DNA of 64,000 nt, from the NCBI GenBank assembly GCA_033557465.1, contig CM066034.1, positions 411,658,159 to 411,722,158 on the forward strand, in the 5' to 3' direction. Both the position numbers and the translations under genes were made by a program. The notes below the pieces were generated by a model. The model was not told the DNA's origin, ran no database searches, and worked only from the letters and a program-made list of their open reading frames with translations. This document shows, piece by piece, positions 22,438 to 33,577 of this stretch (position 1 is the first letter of the stretch; the number at the start of each line of letters is the position of its first letter). The DNA comes from Ichthyophis bannanicus (taxonomy: Eukaryota; Chordata; Amphibia; Gymnophiona; Ichthyophiidae).

Positions 22438-22656
22438 ATGCAATGTGTGCCTTTGAGTCAGTCCTGACTCCTTGTGACCCAGAAACACCAGGATTTTCTT
22501 GGCAGTGTTACCAGAAGTAGATTGCCAGGCCTTTCTTCCAAAACAATGGAGGGTTAAGTGACTTGCCCAAGGCCACAAGGAGTGCTAGTGGGAACTGAAC
22601 CCTGGTTGCTTGGTGACCAAGCCAGTGTTCTAACCACTAGGCTACTCCTCCACTCC
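22438..22656 (-). repeat. tRNA-derived SINE
   Basis: Same family and orientation as the SINE at 17470-17688. It has the GAGTCAGTCCTGACTCCTTG start, GGTTAAGTGACTTGCCCAAGG body and a CTAACCACTAGGCTACTCC head on the antisense side. It lies within the T/G-rich TIR element. Confidence 0.7.
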
Positions 22657-22839
22657 TTGTTGACACTGACACTTGTATTTACTGATTTTCTGGTCATGTA
22701 CATGGCCCACCTGTGCTCACATCCTTGTACAGTGGTGGCTGTCTATCTGCGAGCCATTTGCCACATTATGGGTGTTACAGGTTCCCATACACACCCTTCC
22801 TTTGGGGTGCTATTTTTGCATTGTGCTCATTGTGGTTGT

Positions 22840-23500
22840 TTGGGATAGTGGTTACAGTGATGTGTTCTAACACCATAAGTTGCAGGTTTGATTCCCACAT
22901 GGTTTTTTTTCTGTTGTGCTATCATGACCATTAGGTACCTGCAGGTTCATCATCTCTGCACACACCCTTCCATCTCTTCACTTTACACCAAGGTGTGCCC
23001 TCTGTGCTGCCTGTCCATCACATATTAGCTGTTATATATGTCTCTTTCTTTATGGTGTTTACATGACAGTCCACTTGGGGGGTTGGCATTGCTGTGGTTC
23101 AGCTGGTTTGTGTGGCACACCTCTTTGCAGGTTCAATTCTCCCCTGTCTTGTTCCAGATTTTGCACCTGCTCCACAGAGCATCCTGTACTGCCCTTGGGG
23201 TTTAGGTTCTTTCATCTTTTGCATGGTGTATCCACTGCATAACATTTCATTGTGTGTGTGCATGTAGTTATATGTGGCGCTGGTCCCAATTACAGACTGT
23301 GATCTGATCTGTACACACCAGATCTGCATGTGCATTTCATTATGGTTACTGTTGGAGGTTTGCCTATCCTGGCAGACAGCAGGCTTCTTGTGTGATGCTC
23401 TGCAGTATTTTTGTATGCAGCCTTTGCTAATGAGCCTACGTTGGTGGTATGGCCTACTGGTTTGTGCATTGCCATTTGTGCTAGTGGTCATAGGTTTGAT
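22840..23500 (+). repeat. Three tRNA-like modules in direct orientation
   Basis: Three short units each pair an A-box-like start with a B-box-like GGTTYRATTCC: one ending at about 22900 (AGTGGTTACAG then GGTTTGATTCCC), one at about 23145 (GGTTCAATTCTCCC) and one at about 23505 (GGTTTGATTCC). Spacing between boxes is 30-50 bases, as in tRNA-type Pol III promoters. None folds convincingly into a full cloverleaf by eye. Confidence 0.4.
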
Positions 23501-24344
23501 TCCTCTCTGTTCTTTTTCATTTGTATGCCTGTCCTGCAAAACTACTTTTCATTCCTGTGACAGTCATATGTGTGCAGATCTGTGCTGTTAGCACATTGTA
23601 CCCTTATCACAGTTGTCAACCATCCTTCTGTCCATCTACGTGTGGTCTGCCAGCTGTGTGCCATCCTACCCTGATGTGCATGCTGCTACCCCATGTCCTA
23701 CATCCCTACACATTTCTGCATTGTAGCTCTCCCTGGTTACCTCTCCTGTGTGCTCTGCATTGCACTGCTACTCCACTGTCATCCTGACATTACACCTATC
23801 CTGCCACTTCTACCTCCTCTGCTGGACACGTCTTCCCATCCTCTGCCACACACTGTCATTATTGCATGGTACATTACCATCACTCTGTGCATCACTACAG
23901 CTGCCCCCGATATGTTTGTCCATTTTTCCAGATGCCACATGGGCTGGAGGCAGATTTGTCTGGTCCATCAGCTCAGATCTACTTCCTTCAATTACTTGTG
24001 TATTGTCTTTCCTTGTTGCTCTGTGCAGTGTTAGGGTTACATCTGTGTTTGGCCCATACCTCTATTGCTTTTCAAATTGGGGGACCTTACTGCTCTTGGC
24101 CAACATTTTTGGGTTCACCTATACATCCTTGGGGCATCTTACACCACACCTTAGATTCAGGCAGCTTGGCAAACTTTCAACATGGCCTCTGGGGCACATT
24201 ATAACCCGCCTTCGCTGACGTGGTTGTTTTGGATGTGCCTTCTGGTGCACCCTAAAAGGTGCATTAATTTATGGCACTGGGGTGCGGGTATTTTTAGCTG
24301 CCAGCACAGATTGTTGTACAGTTGCAAGCAGAAAAATGAATTGC

Positions 24345-24440
24345 CTTGGCCAATCTTATTCATTAGGCCCACTGGGGAATTGAACTCATGACCCCTATAA
24401 CAGCAGTCAGTGTATTAACAATTGTGCTACACCTCTGTTG
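24345..24440 (-). repeat. tRNA-like module near TIR element end
   Basis: On the minus strand, TAGCACAATTG matches the A-box consensus TRGYNNANNNG and GAGTTCAATTCC resembles a B box about 45 bases downstream. It aligns well with the module at 41816-41884, including the flanking GGGCCTAATGAATAAG-like sequence. Confidence 0.55.
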
Positions 24441-24929
24441 CTGCATTTGTAGCTCAGCGCGCCTACTTAAGACTAATGCGCGTTAACGTGTGCAGCTCCC
24501 TCTATTGCCCGATAATGTGCTCAGCGCACGTTAGCACGCAATAACGTGCGCTTGCTACTTTTAGTCCGGAACGCCCACTCCTTTTATGGCATCCTGTACA
24601 TTATCGCTGGGCGCACATTAAGACCGTTTAGTAAACATACCCCTAAAAGTATTTTACAGAAGACTGCTGTGAGATTTGTCAGGATTGTCATGATATGACA
24701 TCCAGCAGTGATCTGCCATCACACTCTCATCCAAGAATGTTTCGTAACATTTTTCTATGGCCTAAATGTCTTGGTGATACCTCTCATGCTGTTCGTCACT
24801 CACTTCACTCAAGTTTGTTGGAAAAAAGTGAATTTGTGAGTGTGTGCAGTGCATTTTCAATAACATGCAGCAATCAAGTTTACAATATGTGTACATGCCC
24901 CAAAGTTAACTGCTTAGATTCAGGGTATT

Positions 24930-25170
24930 CCAGGGGCAGAATGGGGTGGCACCAGGAGTTAGCCAGTCAGTGGCGATATTGAGCTGCTAACAGGTTAACT
25001 CTAACCGGCTAAATATAGGCCAAAAAAAGCTGGCCTAATTTAACCATCTGACCTAATTTAACTATCTGGCCAGTGACTGAATTGGCAATCTGGGCAAACC
25101 AAATATTCAATGCTGGTGACTGGATATGGCCTTGGCATTGAATATTCATGTTAAAGTTAATGCACTGATG
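24930..25170. repeat. Relic of the GATATTCA-type MITE family
   Basis: Shared phrases with the 14.24-kb MITE include AATATTCAATGCTGGTG, GGATATGGCC and TTGAATATTCATGTTAAAGTT. Termini are not recognisable. Confidence 0.45.
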
Positions 25171-25441
25171 GGCGGCCCTGTAAGGGTGCTGACCGCTGCT
25201 GCTGAAAGTGTCCCTGTTAGGGATCTTTACTAGCTGGAAATTTCAAGGGTTTTTACCATTGTACAATGTACTGACTGTAAAGCAGTAAAAATATTTTTCA
25301 CAAAAGGCAAGAATTTGTTATCTTTCCAAACAGAATGTAATTACTTGTTATGCATGCGCAGTCATACTTCAAAGATTGGCAGCAATGGTGCTGACTCAGA
25401 GAGGCATTATTTACAATTTGTGGCACAAAGAAGACTGAGTG

Positions 25442-25445
<4 letters not shown>

Positions 25446-25480
<35 letters not shown>
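25446..25480. repeat. (CT)n microsatellite
   Basis: A run of about 17 CT dinucleotides is uninterrupted on the plus strand. Confidence 0.95.
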
Positions 25481-25481
<1 letters not shown>

Positions 25482-25494
25482 GCTCTGTCCATGT

Positions 25495-25745
25495 ATTTAT
25501 TTTTTTTCTTTATTTCAGTTTCTGAATTGCCCTAATAAAAGGTACTCAAAGCGATTCACAGCACATAATCATAGTTAAACTGTAGTCATTAAAACCTCAA
25601 ACCCTGAATAACTAATACAATCCAGTTTCTAACCCACAACCCTACCTCCATCTCAAAATTCAAGTCCCAACAATCCCCAAAGCTTCAATGCACAGCCAAG
25701 CCTTCATTGATTTCCTAAAACATTCATAATCCATATCTTGTTAAA
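25495..25745 (-). mobile_element. LINE or SINE 3' tail fragment, antisense
   Basis: A T-rich start followed by AAAGCGATTCACAGCAC resembles the terminal regions of the LINE/SINE tails at 15.48 and 58.18 kb (AAAGCAGTTTACAG, AAAGTGGTTTACAT). The rest is AT-rich with no coding motif. Confidence 0.4.
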
Positions 25746-25784
25746 TAGCCAAAAGGCAGCTTATTCCACCATGTATGCATATGT

Positions 25785-25980
25785 TGAATGTGTGCCATCA
25801 AGTCAACCCAGCAGTTCCTGTGTTTTCTTGGTAGTGTGACTGGAAGTAGAGTGTCAGGCCTTTCTTCCAAGGAAATGTATGCTTAAGTGACTTGCCCAAG
25901 GCCACAAGGAGTACTAGTGGAATTTGAACTCTGGTTTCTTGGTTACCTGGCTACTGCTTTAACCACTAGGCTTTTCTTAT
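25785..25980 (-). repeat. tRNA-derived SINE, partly degraded
   Basis: Same family as 17470-17688: GTGTGCCATCAAGTCAACC, TGTTTTCTTGGTAGTG, AAGTGACTTGCCCAAGGCC and a TTTAACCACTAGGC head on the antisense side. Confidence 0.65.
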
Positions 25981-26149
25981 ACTTCCTTTAGATAGATAGA
26001 TAGATAACTCAGTCCTCAAGAATACCTCTCACAAGCCCAGCAGTCTTGAGCCAAGGTGAACCTTAGATTGTTTATCAGACTGTGACAGAACATATTCTCA
26101 CAGTCTTTGTCTCAGCCCCACCCCCTCCCAAAGTATTCTGGCAGGGCTA

Positions 26150-26368
26150 TCATTTATTTAGCAGTGTTTATATACTTCTTTTCACAATCTATGTGTGTGG
26201 GGTGGGGGGTGGTGGTGTTGTACTTGAGGCAACAGAGGATTAAGTGCTTGCCCAAGGTAGCAAGGAGTGCCTGTGGAACTAGAAACCCCAGTCCCTCCAG
26301 CAGGATTCAAACCCCCAGCCCTCTGGCCTGAGGTAACTTGCCCCAGCCACTAGGCCCTCCTCCCAATG
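26150..26368 (-). repeat. tRNA-derived SINE, variant tail
   Basis: An antisense SINE with GAGGCAACAGAGGATTAAG, CTTGCCCAAGG, ATTCAAACCCCCAG (B box) and AGCCACTAGGCCCTCC (A box side). Its left part carries a TTTATTTAGCAGTGTTTATATAC tail related to the L2-like LINE tails. Confidence 0.55.
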
Positions 26369-26371
26369 TGG

Positions 26372-29300
26372 AATTGTATCTAAGCAATCTCCCATTATGA
26401 CCTAGACCTACTCATGATCACGGAAACCTGGCTATCATTAGAGGATAACGTCCTCCTCAACCAACTCTTACCACCTAACTTCTCCGTACATACAAGACAC
26501 AGAGAAAACAAGAAAGGAGGTGGAGTTCTAATACTCACCAAATCAGATCTTCATTTCCACATTACCGACTCATCTAGTACAAGTAATCTGGACCTTATTT
26601 CCATCAAAAACCAGCAATGCACTATCAGTCTATTATACAGAACTCCATGTTCATCCCCTGAGGACCTCCCCACAATTATTGACCTTGCTGCTAACGCACA
26701 CAACCCTAATACTCCGATCTGGATTATGGGTGATTTCAATCTCCCATCTCTGCATCAAAGCCATGCAACTGCCTTCCTCGAGGCCATTGAGGAATTGGGA
26801 TTTAAACAACTCATCAACAATCCCACACATATAAAGGGCAGTATTCTTGACATGGTGTTCGCACCCAAATCTGCCCTCGAGTTAAACCACAACCCAATGA
26901 TGTCGGTTATTGATGTTCCATGGTCAGACCATAAACTTATAACTTTCCAGATACCCACCAGCGATAACCAGCGACATAGTAACCGAAAGTGTAACAGCAC
27001 AGCTCGATCGTCAATAAGAAGCTTTCGCACATTTAACAGAGAGTTCATCCTCTCTCAAACCCAATCATTCCTCAACAAAACCACATCCAATCCTGAAGAA
27101 TTAGTCTCCTCCTGGAATCTCAACCTCAATGCCATCTCAAACGACCACAATCCAATAACACATCAAGGAGAATAAGAAAGGTGGCCCCATGGTTCACTCA
27201 AGAGCTCAGAGCCTCTCTCACACAACTACGCAGGCTTGAGAAAAAATGGCGCCGATCGCTCTCCACGGAAGATCTGACCGCCTACCAACTCCACCTTTCA
27301 AAGCACAGAGAAGCAATCACAATGAAAATGAAACAACACCACACCGACACTCTGAAGAGATCCCTGAACAAACCACGAGATCTTTTCAACTTGGTTCAAG
27401 CCCTCTCAAAGGAGCCATCTCTGGAACAACACGTGGATATTCACCCACAAAAATACGCTGATTACCTACAATCAAAGATCATACAGACCGACAAAATCTC
27501 CACAGCCTCGTGGCAAGAACCTACCGGCTTAACCCCCCTACTCAAGTTCTCCACACCTTCCAGAAAAAGCATTGAAGATATAATAGCCTCTATCAATACC
27601 TCAACAGTGCAAACTGACCCTTTCCCAGCGTTTTGGGTAAAGGAACTACGCAGGGAGTTCAGTCCATTCATCACAAATCTGGTAAACCTTTCCTTCACTA
27701 CTGGTTCCTTCCCCACAGCACTCAAACAAACCTCTATAGGCCCTTTTTGAAGAACCCCAAACTTGACCCCCAAAGGGTCGATTCTTACAGACCAATAGCC
27801 AGTATTCCACTCTTAGCAAAGATAATTGAGAAAGAGGTTCAAAGGCAAATTCAGGATCATATAGACTCCACAGCTCCCCTGGATCACTGCCAACACGGGT
27901 TTAGAGAGTATCATGGAGTCAAGACCCTTCTCACCTTCCTTTTCAACAATATAATTACAGGCATCGATAACATCCGGCAAGGTTTTGTGCTCATCTTTCT
28001 AGATATTGCTGCGGCCTTTGATTCGGTACATCATGAGCTCCTCCTCGGCCGACTGAAAGAGAAGGGAATCCACAATACGGCGCTAGAATGGTGCAAGTCC
28101 TATCTAGATGGTCGATGGCAATATGTAAAATCTGGATCAGGAGAATCAAAACAATTCCATCAAACACAAGGCGTGCCTCAAGGTTCCTCCCTGTCATCTC
28201 TACTGTTCAATATATACATGCAACCTATTTGCAATATCATCAGATCATTTAACGTGAGCTGTCTGATATATGCAGATGACATTCTCTTATACATGCCATT
28301 CTCAACAGTTCAAATGGACCTTACACCACTTGTAGAGTGCTTCAATGCGGTATCCGATTGGCTACAATCACAAAACCTCCGCATCCAGCACAAAAAAACG
28401 GAGGTACTGTTCATCTCAAGAGACCCTGACTTTATTCCACCATCTCATGTAAGAGTCAAGGAAGCAGAATTGCAAACCAAAGAAACAATAAAATACCTTG
28501 GGGTCACCCTAGACCAACATCTGGACATGAAATCTCACATAAGCAACATAGTCAAAGCTGTGTATTTCAAAATCCGTTCACTCAGACACCTGTGCTCCCT
28601 ACTGGACCCAGATGATTTCCGGACAATATTCCAAGCTCTGATCCTGCCTCATTTTGACTTTGCCAATTCCATTCTACAAGGTCTCCCTCAATCTACACTG
28701 AACCCGTTACAACTGGCCATGAATGCCACAGCAAGGGTCCTCCACGGTGCCTCCAGAAGTGACCATGTGACTCCTATTCTAAAGCAGCTTCATTGGCTAC
28801 CCATACACGGAAGGATTATATTCAAGACCTTACTCCTCTCATTCAAGGCTATCAATTGCCTCTCTTCTATGGCACTTACTGAGCTTATCCACACAGTGCC
28901 CCCCAACAGATCCAGAAGGTCAACAACAATAAATCTACTAATAACCCCGAAGTCCTTAACTAAATGCAATAACACAACGGCAAATAGGGCTTTCAGTCTC
29001 TATGTCCCCAAATACTGGAATGCACTACCACCAGACATTCGAGCTATTGTAGACCTATCTCAATTCAGGAAGGCAATCAAATTTCACCTCTTCCTCCAAT
29101 ACTACCCAGCCAACAACTGAGTCTAAGTAACCCTACCTAAGAAACAATCCTTCCCTAGTGTTCGTATATTCCAGCCTCCTTCCTGCAGATCAGGCGCATA
29201 CCGTCGTAAAGTGATCACTGGATTTCATTTGGATCCTTGTAAATATTATTTCATTCATTCACCCCAACCCTGTTGTTGCAATTTATTATCTCTTGTATAT

Positions 29301-29492
29301 AGTACAACCCTGTTGTTGTAATTATTATCTCTGTATATAGTTCAACCCTGTTAGCCAAGTTGGTACTCCTGTTCCTTGTAAAACCAAACAGAATGTTGTC
29401 TTGGTCGTTTTGTTATATTGTAAACCGTGCTGATACCGAATAGTGCGGTATATAAGCAAATGTAATAAATAATAAATAAATAAATAAATACG
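26372..29492 (+). pseudogene. L2-like LINE: AP endonuclease and RT, three frame breaks
   Basis: The coding region starts 5'-truncated (ISHYDLDLLMITETWL, with the catalytic E of the endonuclease). It then runs through the GDFNLPS motif, ILDMVFAPKS and PWSDHKLITF in the frame ending at 27175. The linker is in a second frame (27181-27750) and RT in a third (about 27740-29120). RT motifs: SYRPIASIPLLAKIIEK, LIFLDIAAAFDSVHHELL, TQGVPQGSSLSSLLFNIYM, YADDILLY (catalytic DD), IKYLGVTLDQ, and the C-terminal LHWLPIHGRI...RAFSLYVPKYWNALPPDI. The LHWLP block and overall layout resemble the L2/CR1 group. The 3' end finishes with ATAGTGCGGTATATAAGCAA and an (ATAA)n tail. The two frame changes and the stop make it inactive, but otherwise it is well preserved. 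Confidence 0.8.
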
Positions 29493-31259
29493 CATCAGAT
29501 TATAGTCTCATGTCTAGTTTAATATTCTTCAGGCTCCCCTCAGTATCATCCACACACCTTTCCTGAGAAGTGGTGTGAAAAAGGATGATACTGAATGGAA
29601 GTGCAAAAGTGTTAGTCTCAAGTTTCGAGAATTCTCACGTGCTGGTTAATTAACTTTAAAATGGTATTGATTAAAAACTAAAACTAAAATCTGTTCACCT
29701 TGCATTGCAGACAAAGTACATATTGTCGTAGTAAGAATAAATTAAGACAGAAAAAATACATATCAAACTTTTTTCACAAATCATGTTTTTCCTTTCTAAG
29801 CCTTATTTAAGGGAGAAATATAATCCCCATGTATTGCTATTTATTGCTATGAACTTTATATCATGCAAAGTTCTTGGTTGTTAAATTCCTGAAGCATGTA
29901 ACTCGGCAAATTTAATTGATTTTATGCAAATTGTTATGTAACACAATAAGAACAGATGGTACTCATCACATCATAGTCTCCACGAGTCTCCTCTTTTTCT
30001 TTAAATTAAACCAAATATAAAGGTGTGTTGATTCCTTGTCCCCCTAACCCTTCTTTAAATGCATGCCTTCACTCTCCTTTTGAAGGCATTGCTTCACTTG
30101 ATCAGGAAGGCCTTACAGCAAAAGATTTCCTATATTGTTCCTTAAAAATGTACTGTTTCTCTGTTATATATTTGAATCCTGCTTCTGAGTTCAAAGTCTA
30201 TTCCTATATTTCTATTATAGGAAGCTTTACTGGCTTGAATAGGGCAAAACATTCAGCTTAGTATGGAGCCTGAAGAACAAGGAATAGCTTTAAAATAGAA
30301 ATCCTAAGGCAGCAGTTTAAAGCTTTACATCTCAATAACTCTAATTTCGAGATACTTTCTTCTCCAGGTTTCCCTGCTGGCACAGGCAGAAGATGAATGA
30401 TAAAGTAAATCAACCAGAAAGAAAGCAAAACAGCAAAAGGAAAAAAAATGGAAAACAGACATTAAGAAGAAATGAGAAGAAAAAAAAAACAATGCACGAG
30501 CAGACTAAAACTTCAAATTTGTGCATCACTGTGGGGCTCTTTATAAGGTTATATCATCAAAAACCTATTGGAATGTCAGAAGCTGAGTCTTCGGTCTGGA
30601 TCTATCTTTAGATTAGATTAGAAGTAGAAATAGACTGAGCTAACTTCTCCGATGCATGAAGAAGAGGAAGTAAGACTGCTGACAGCATGAAGTGCTTCAG
30701 TCTGCATATATTCTGTGTGTGTAGGCAGAATTTTATTATGTCAAGATTCCTATTGCTTAGATGCTTACTGACTTACCGAATGTCCTTGCAATGGTGTTCA
30801 CCCTAAATATTGAGACTCCCTACCAGCAGATCTGCTGTTCAGGATAACAAAGAATACTAACAAAAATATTTCTAGTCCCACTATAAAAAGTAGATCTCAA
30901 ACTAGTTCAAAAAATATATATCGAATTCGTTGGTTAGGGATTTTCCAGGACTGGGTTAATGACTACTGTTTTAATAGAAGAACACTATGAGATCTCAAAG
31001 GTTCATTGACTACAGCATTAAAACCTATAAAGCCTTCAGTTTTCTCTAGGGCTGATGTACCTATGACATTTACTAGTGCACTGTGAGGTCTATGTATTAA
31101 TCCCACATTAAAACCAGTTAATAATGCACATGTGAGGTTAGTATAAGGTTTCTTCTATGTGTAAAGCTGGTTTTATGTGCTGAAAAAGTATTTTATAGAA
31201 TGTCATGGCCATTTATAAGCATATATGCAAGTGCATTTTACAAGATATAAACATGTTAT
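29493..31259. other. AT-rich, repeat-poor, no gene recognised
   Basis: About 1.77 kb without transposon motifs that I can identify. Short frames (78 and 72 codons) have no domain signature. It might be ancestral intergenic or intronic sequence. A relic of a CATTAAAACCAGTTAATAATG-type short repeat lies near 31100, but it is too weak to classify. Confidence 0.4.
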
Positions 31260-31261
31260 AA

Positions 31262-31435
31262 GAACATAAGTAATGCCATACTGGGCCAGACCAATATCCA
31301 TCAAACCCACTATCCTGATTCCAACAGTGACCAGTCTAGGTGCCCATAAAGGTACACAGATTCCACATTGTTTATCCCAGGAGTAAGCCGTGGATTTCCC
31401 TGGTCTTCTTTAATAATGGTTTATGAACATTTCCT
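31262..31435 (-). mobile_element. CR1 copy D, 3' end (left part of a split copy)
   Basis: The segment begins with AAGAACATAAGTAATGCCATAC, the antisense CR1 3' end also found at 57373. It continues to TTATGAACATTTCCT (31421-31435). That 15-mer recurs at 54132-54146, where CR1 sequence resumes, so PLE-2 inserted here. Confidence 0.8.
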
Positions 31436-31496
31436 GGATGCACAAAGAGCAAGAGGCGAGTGATCAAGGATGACAAAGGATGCTTTATTGAACCAA

Positions 31497-31537
31497 ACCC
31501 CAACGCGTTTTGGCGTTGCCGCCTTTTTCAGGGGGTA
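31497..31537 (-). ncRNA. Decayed hammerhead motif in inverted terminal repeat of PLE-2
   Basis: The minus strand gives ACCCCCTGAAAAAGGCGGCA and then a stem II closing strand and AAAACGCGTTGGGGT. Compared with the copy at 53989, the core G of CUGANGA is A and the first G of GAAA is A. Both are needed in known hammerheads, so I infer this copy is inactive. Confidence 0.6.
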
Positions 31538-31673
31538 CAACTAAAAACATATAAAACAATAAATTAAGCAGACAAACCATCAATAAATAATTAGTTAAGC
31601 AAAAAAACCCAAAAAAAGGAGAATCAAGACATAAATAATTTAACACTAAAAAATATGTAGGAGTAATTAAACT

Positions 31674-32794
31674 TGTGACGCTGCAGCAGTGCTGGGAGCT
31701 ATAGAAACAGATGGTGACCCAGTGGAAGGTCCGGGTACTGCAGTTAAAAGCAAGATATTCCCTTCTCAGCACAAGATGGACATAGATAATCAGCCAACAC
31801 AACTCACCTCGGGGGAGGGGAGAAGCAGAGTTGCTGATTGGGCACGCCCTAGCTGGAGGCGGGCTCCCCAGAGCAGAAACAGCTTGTTAAACCGGAAGAA
31901 GGAAGAGAGTTGGACGTTCAGAAGCAGTTGGAGACTCAGAGAAGGAACCAACCGAGGAGGTGGAAGGAAATACTGGAACCAGATGAAGCAGGTGTGTGCT
32001 TTAGAGATGAAGTAGCCTTGGATGCCAGAGCCTTTGAATGTGAAGGAGAAACGTTCCCCAGCTGCAATTCCAGGAGAACACGTGTAAAGCCAAGAAGCAG
32101 GTACCAGGGAGACACAGTGCACAGCAGAATCTTCTGGGAGAAGGAGAAGGGCATGGCACTGAGAGACCCAAGGGTAAAGCCTAGGCTTTTGGAGCAGAGA
32201 GCTGATCAATGGAATGAATGGCAGACGGCTGAAAAACATCCAGATATTCCTCAGCACAAGGTACAGGGTACTTTTAATACTGATAACAGCTTTTATGAGA
32301 AGCCAGACTGTGTGAGTGCATATTTTAAAACCCAGGAAAAGCCCAGGTTTTATGAGAGCAGTTGGCTACAGCCAGAAGCTTGTTCAGTTAAACCCTATTT
32401 GTCTCCTCAAACTGCTGACAAGATTAACAAGCCAACTAGCTATAAAGATATAGCAGAGATATTTGCCAGAGACATTTGCCAGAAAGTTTCAGGAAGCTCT
32501 AAGTTTGATTTGTTGCCTATAAATGCTTCACCTGTAAAGGAATTGATTTACCCAGCACTTGCTGACAGAGACAAGTGGGGGAGGGGTAACTCCAGTGCAG
32601 TGAATGAGCAGAGTAACCAAGCTGAAGCACTCCTGAGAGACTTTAAAGCATTTCTAGAGGAACGTAATATTCCTGGACCTAGGATAGTTGAACCAGTAAA
32701 GAGTCCAGAAGCACCAGTACCATTGGCTCATCCCTTACAGACGCAGGATTTGAGTCAGCCAATGGACTGCTCGACGTGCCTTGTAGATAAGTAA
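31674..32794 (+). pseudogene. LTR-internal reading frame, 5' LTR copy (one frame break)
   Basis: The frame is open from the first base of the LTR. The first ATG is at 31776, and the frame ends with TAA after MDCSTCLVDK at 32792-32794. Total span is about 370 codons. In this copy a 7-bp difference near 31904 shifts the frame, so the long downstream part (about 295 codons) is out of phase with the start. The predicted protein is hydrophilic, without signal peptide or membrane segment. It contains no retroviral domain I recognise. The stretch SYKDIAEIFARDICQKV is the most structured-looking part. The 3' LTR copy is broken at different sites. A similar C-terminal MDCS-C pattern ends the frame in the solo LTR at 38525-39568. 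Confidence 0.55.
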
Positions 32795-33236
32795 TAATAG
32801 TCAAGCAAAGCTTGTGTGGTCATTCATTATAAAGTGAAAAACTGCACATTGTCAAAGTTCCTTACCTGAAGAGCTTATGAGAAAGATAAGAATAAGCTAA
32901 AGCAGAAGTTGGAAACACTGCATGAACTTTATTGTTTGCCTTTGGTTTAACTGTTTTCAAGTACAGCTCACATGACTGGAATGTGAAGCGCTGTAAAAAG
33001 GACAGTTTTGAAACACAGTGTTGGCAAAGCCTATCTTTTCTTTGTTCTTGTTTTGGCTGTAAAAATACTTTGCCTTTACGCCTGTTCCAATTCCACCACG
33101 GAGCGGGAGAAATAAAATCCTTATAAAATAAATATTCTTTATACCTGCCTTGTCACTCAACCACCGCAACTACAATTCAACCTCAAGGCACACCCCTCCT
33201 TAAACCCTCAAGGTCAAGGGGCGGGTGCATGGTTAT
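31674..33236 (+). repeat. 5' LTR
   Basis: The LTR is 1563 bp. It carries AATAAA signals near 33111 and 33127 (within GAAATAAAATCC and AAAATAAATATTC), which should define the R/U5 side. Most of its upstream part is occupied by a long open frame. The sequence just after the LTR (AAAGTGGCGTAGTATTT) may be a primer binding site, but I cannot match it to a tRNA with confidence. Confidence 0.85.
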
Positions 33237-33412
33237 AAAGTGGCGTAGTATTTAGGATTTCGGCGCAGGCGCAAAAGGAGCCACAGCAGGAGCGGCAGAA
33301 GAATTCTTCCACTGGACCCCGGCCGAAGAGCTGACGAGCCCAGCAGAGGGAGAAGGTCTGCAGAAAGGCTACAGGATCCAATCCTGAAGTGCTCGAGATA
33401 CACCTCTGCCAG

Positions 33413-33568
33413 GTAAAGGGTATCCACCCGGGTTGTGAAGGATACCAGGGCAAGGGGTGTCCCTAGTGGTAACTGGGGAAAGCCAAAGAAAAAAATTTTT
33501 TTCTAGGAAACCCAGAGAAATCAGTGTTGGGATACCGCACTTGGGTCTGTGTTTTTGTTCCTTTACAG
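33413..33568 (+). other. Candidate intron in the 5' leader of the LTR element
   Basis: A strong donor (CCAG|GTAAAG at 33412/33413) and an acceptor with a pyrimidine-rich run and TTTACAG|AG (ending 33568) frame 156 bases just upstream of the gag ATG at 33578. Splicing would leave the coding frame untouched and shorten the leader. This is inference from splice-site sequence only. Confidence 0.4.
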
Positions 33569-33577
33569 AGTCCCGAG

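Larger units (their letters stand above)
19480..24650 (-). mobile_element. TIR element with tRNA-like modules, copy 3 (left end unclear)
   Basis: The right end reads TTTAGTAAACATACCCC and is followed by TAA. The reverse complement matches the left terminus of the 41.6-kb element (GGGGTATGTTTACTAAAC). Just inside lies an antisense tRNA-like module (24345-24440) homologous to that at 41816-41884, so this copy is inverted relative to the 41.6-kb copy. The interior is T/G-rich on the plus strand, with a SINE insertion and further tRNA-like modules. No left terminus was found and no transposase frame is visible. The left coordinate is simply where this compositional domain begins. Confidence 0.5.

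Noticed and set aside
19623..24218. Several frames of 100-200 codons in the T/G-rich region
   Set aside because: They overlap on both strands, are cysteine/valine/histidine-rich from TGT/CAT-biased sequence, and show no motifs.
25298..25492. Glu/Arg-repeat peptide on the minus strand
   Set aside because: It is a translation of the (CT)n microsatellite.
33214..33453. Minus-strand frame over the LTR element leader
   Set aside because: It is a shadow frame opposite the leader and putative intron, with no motif.
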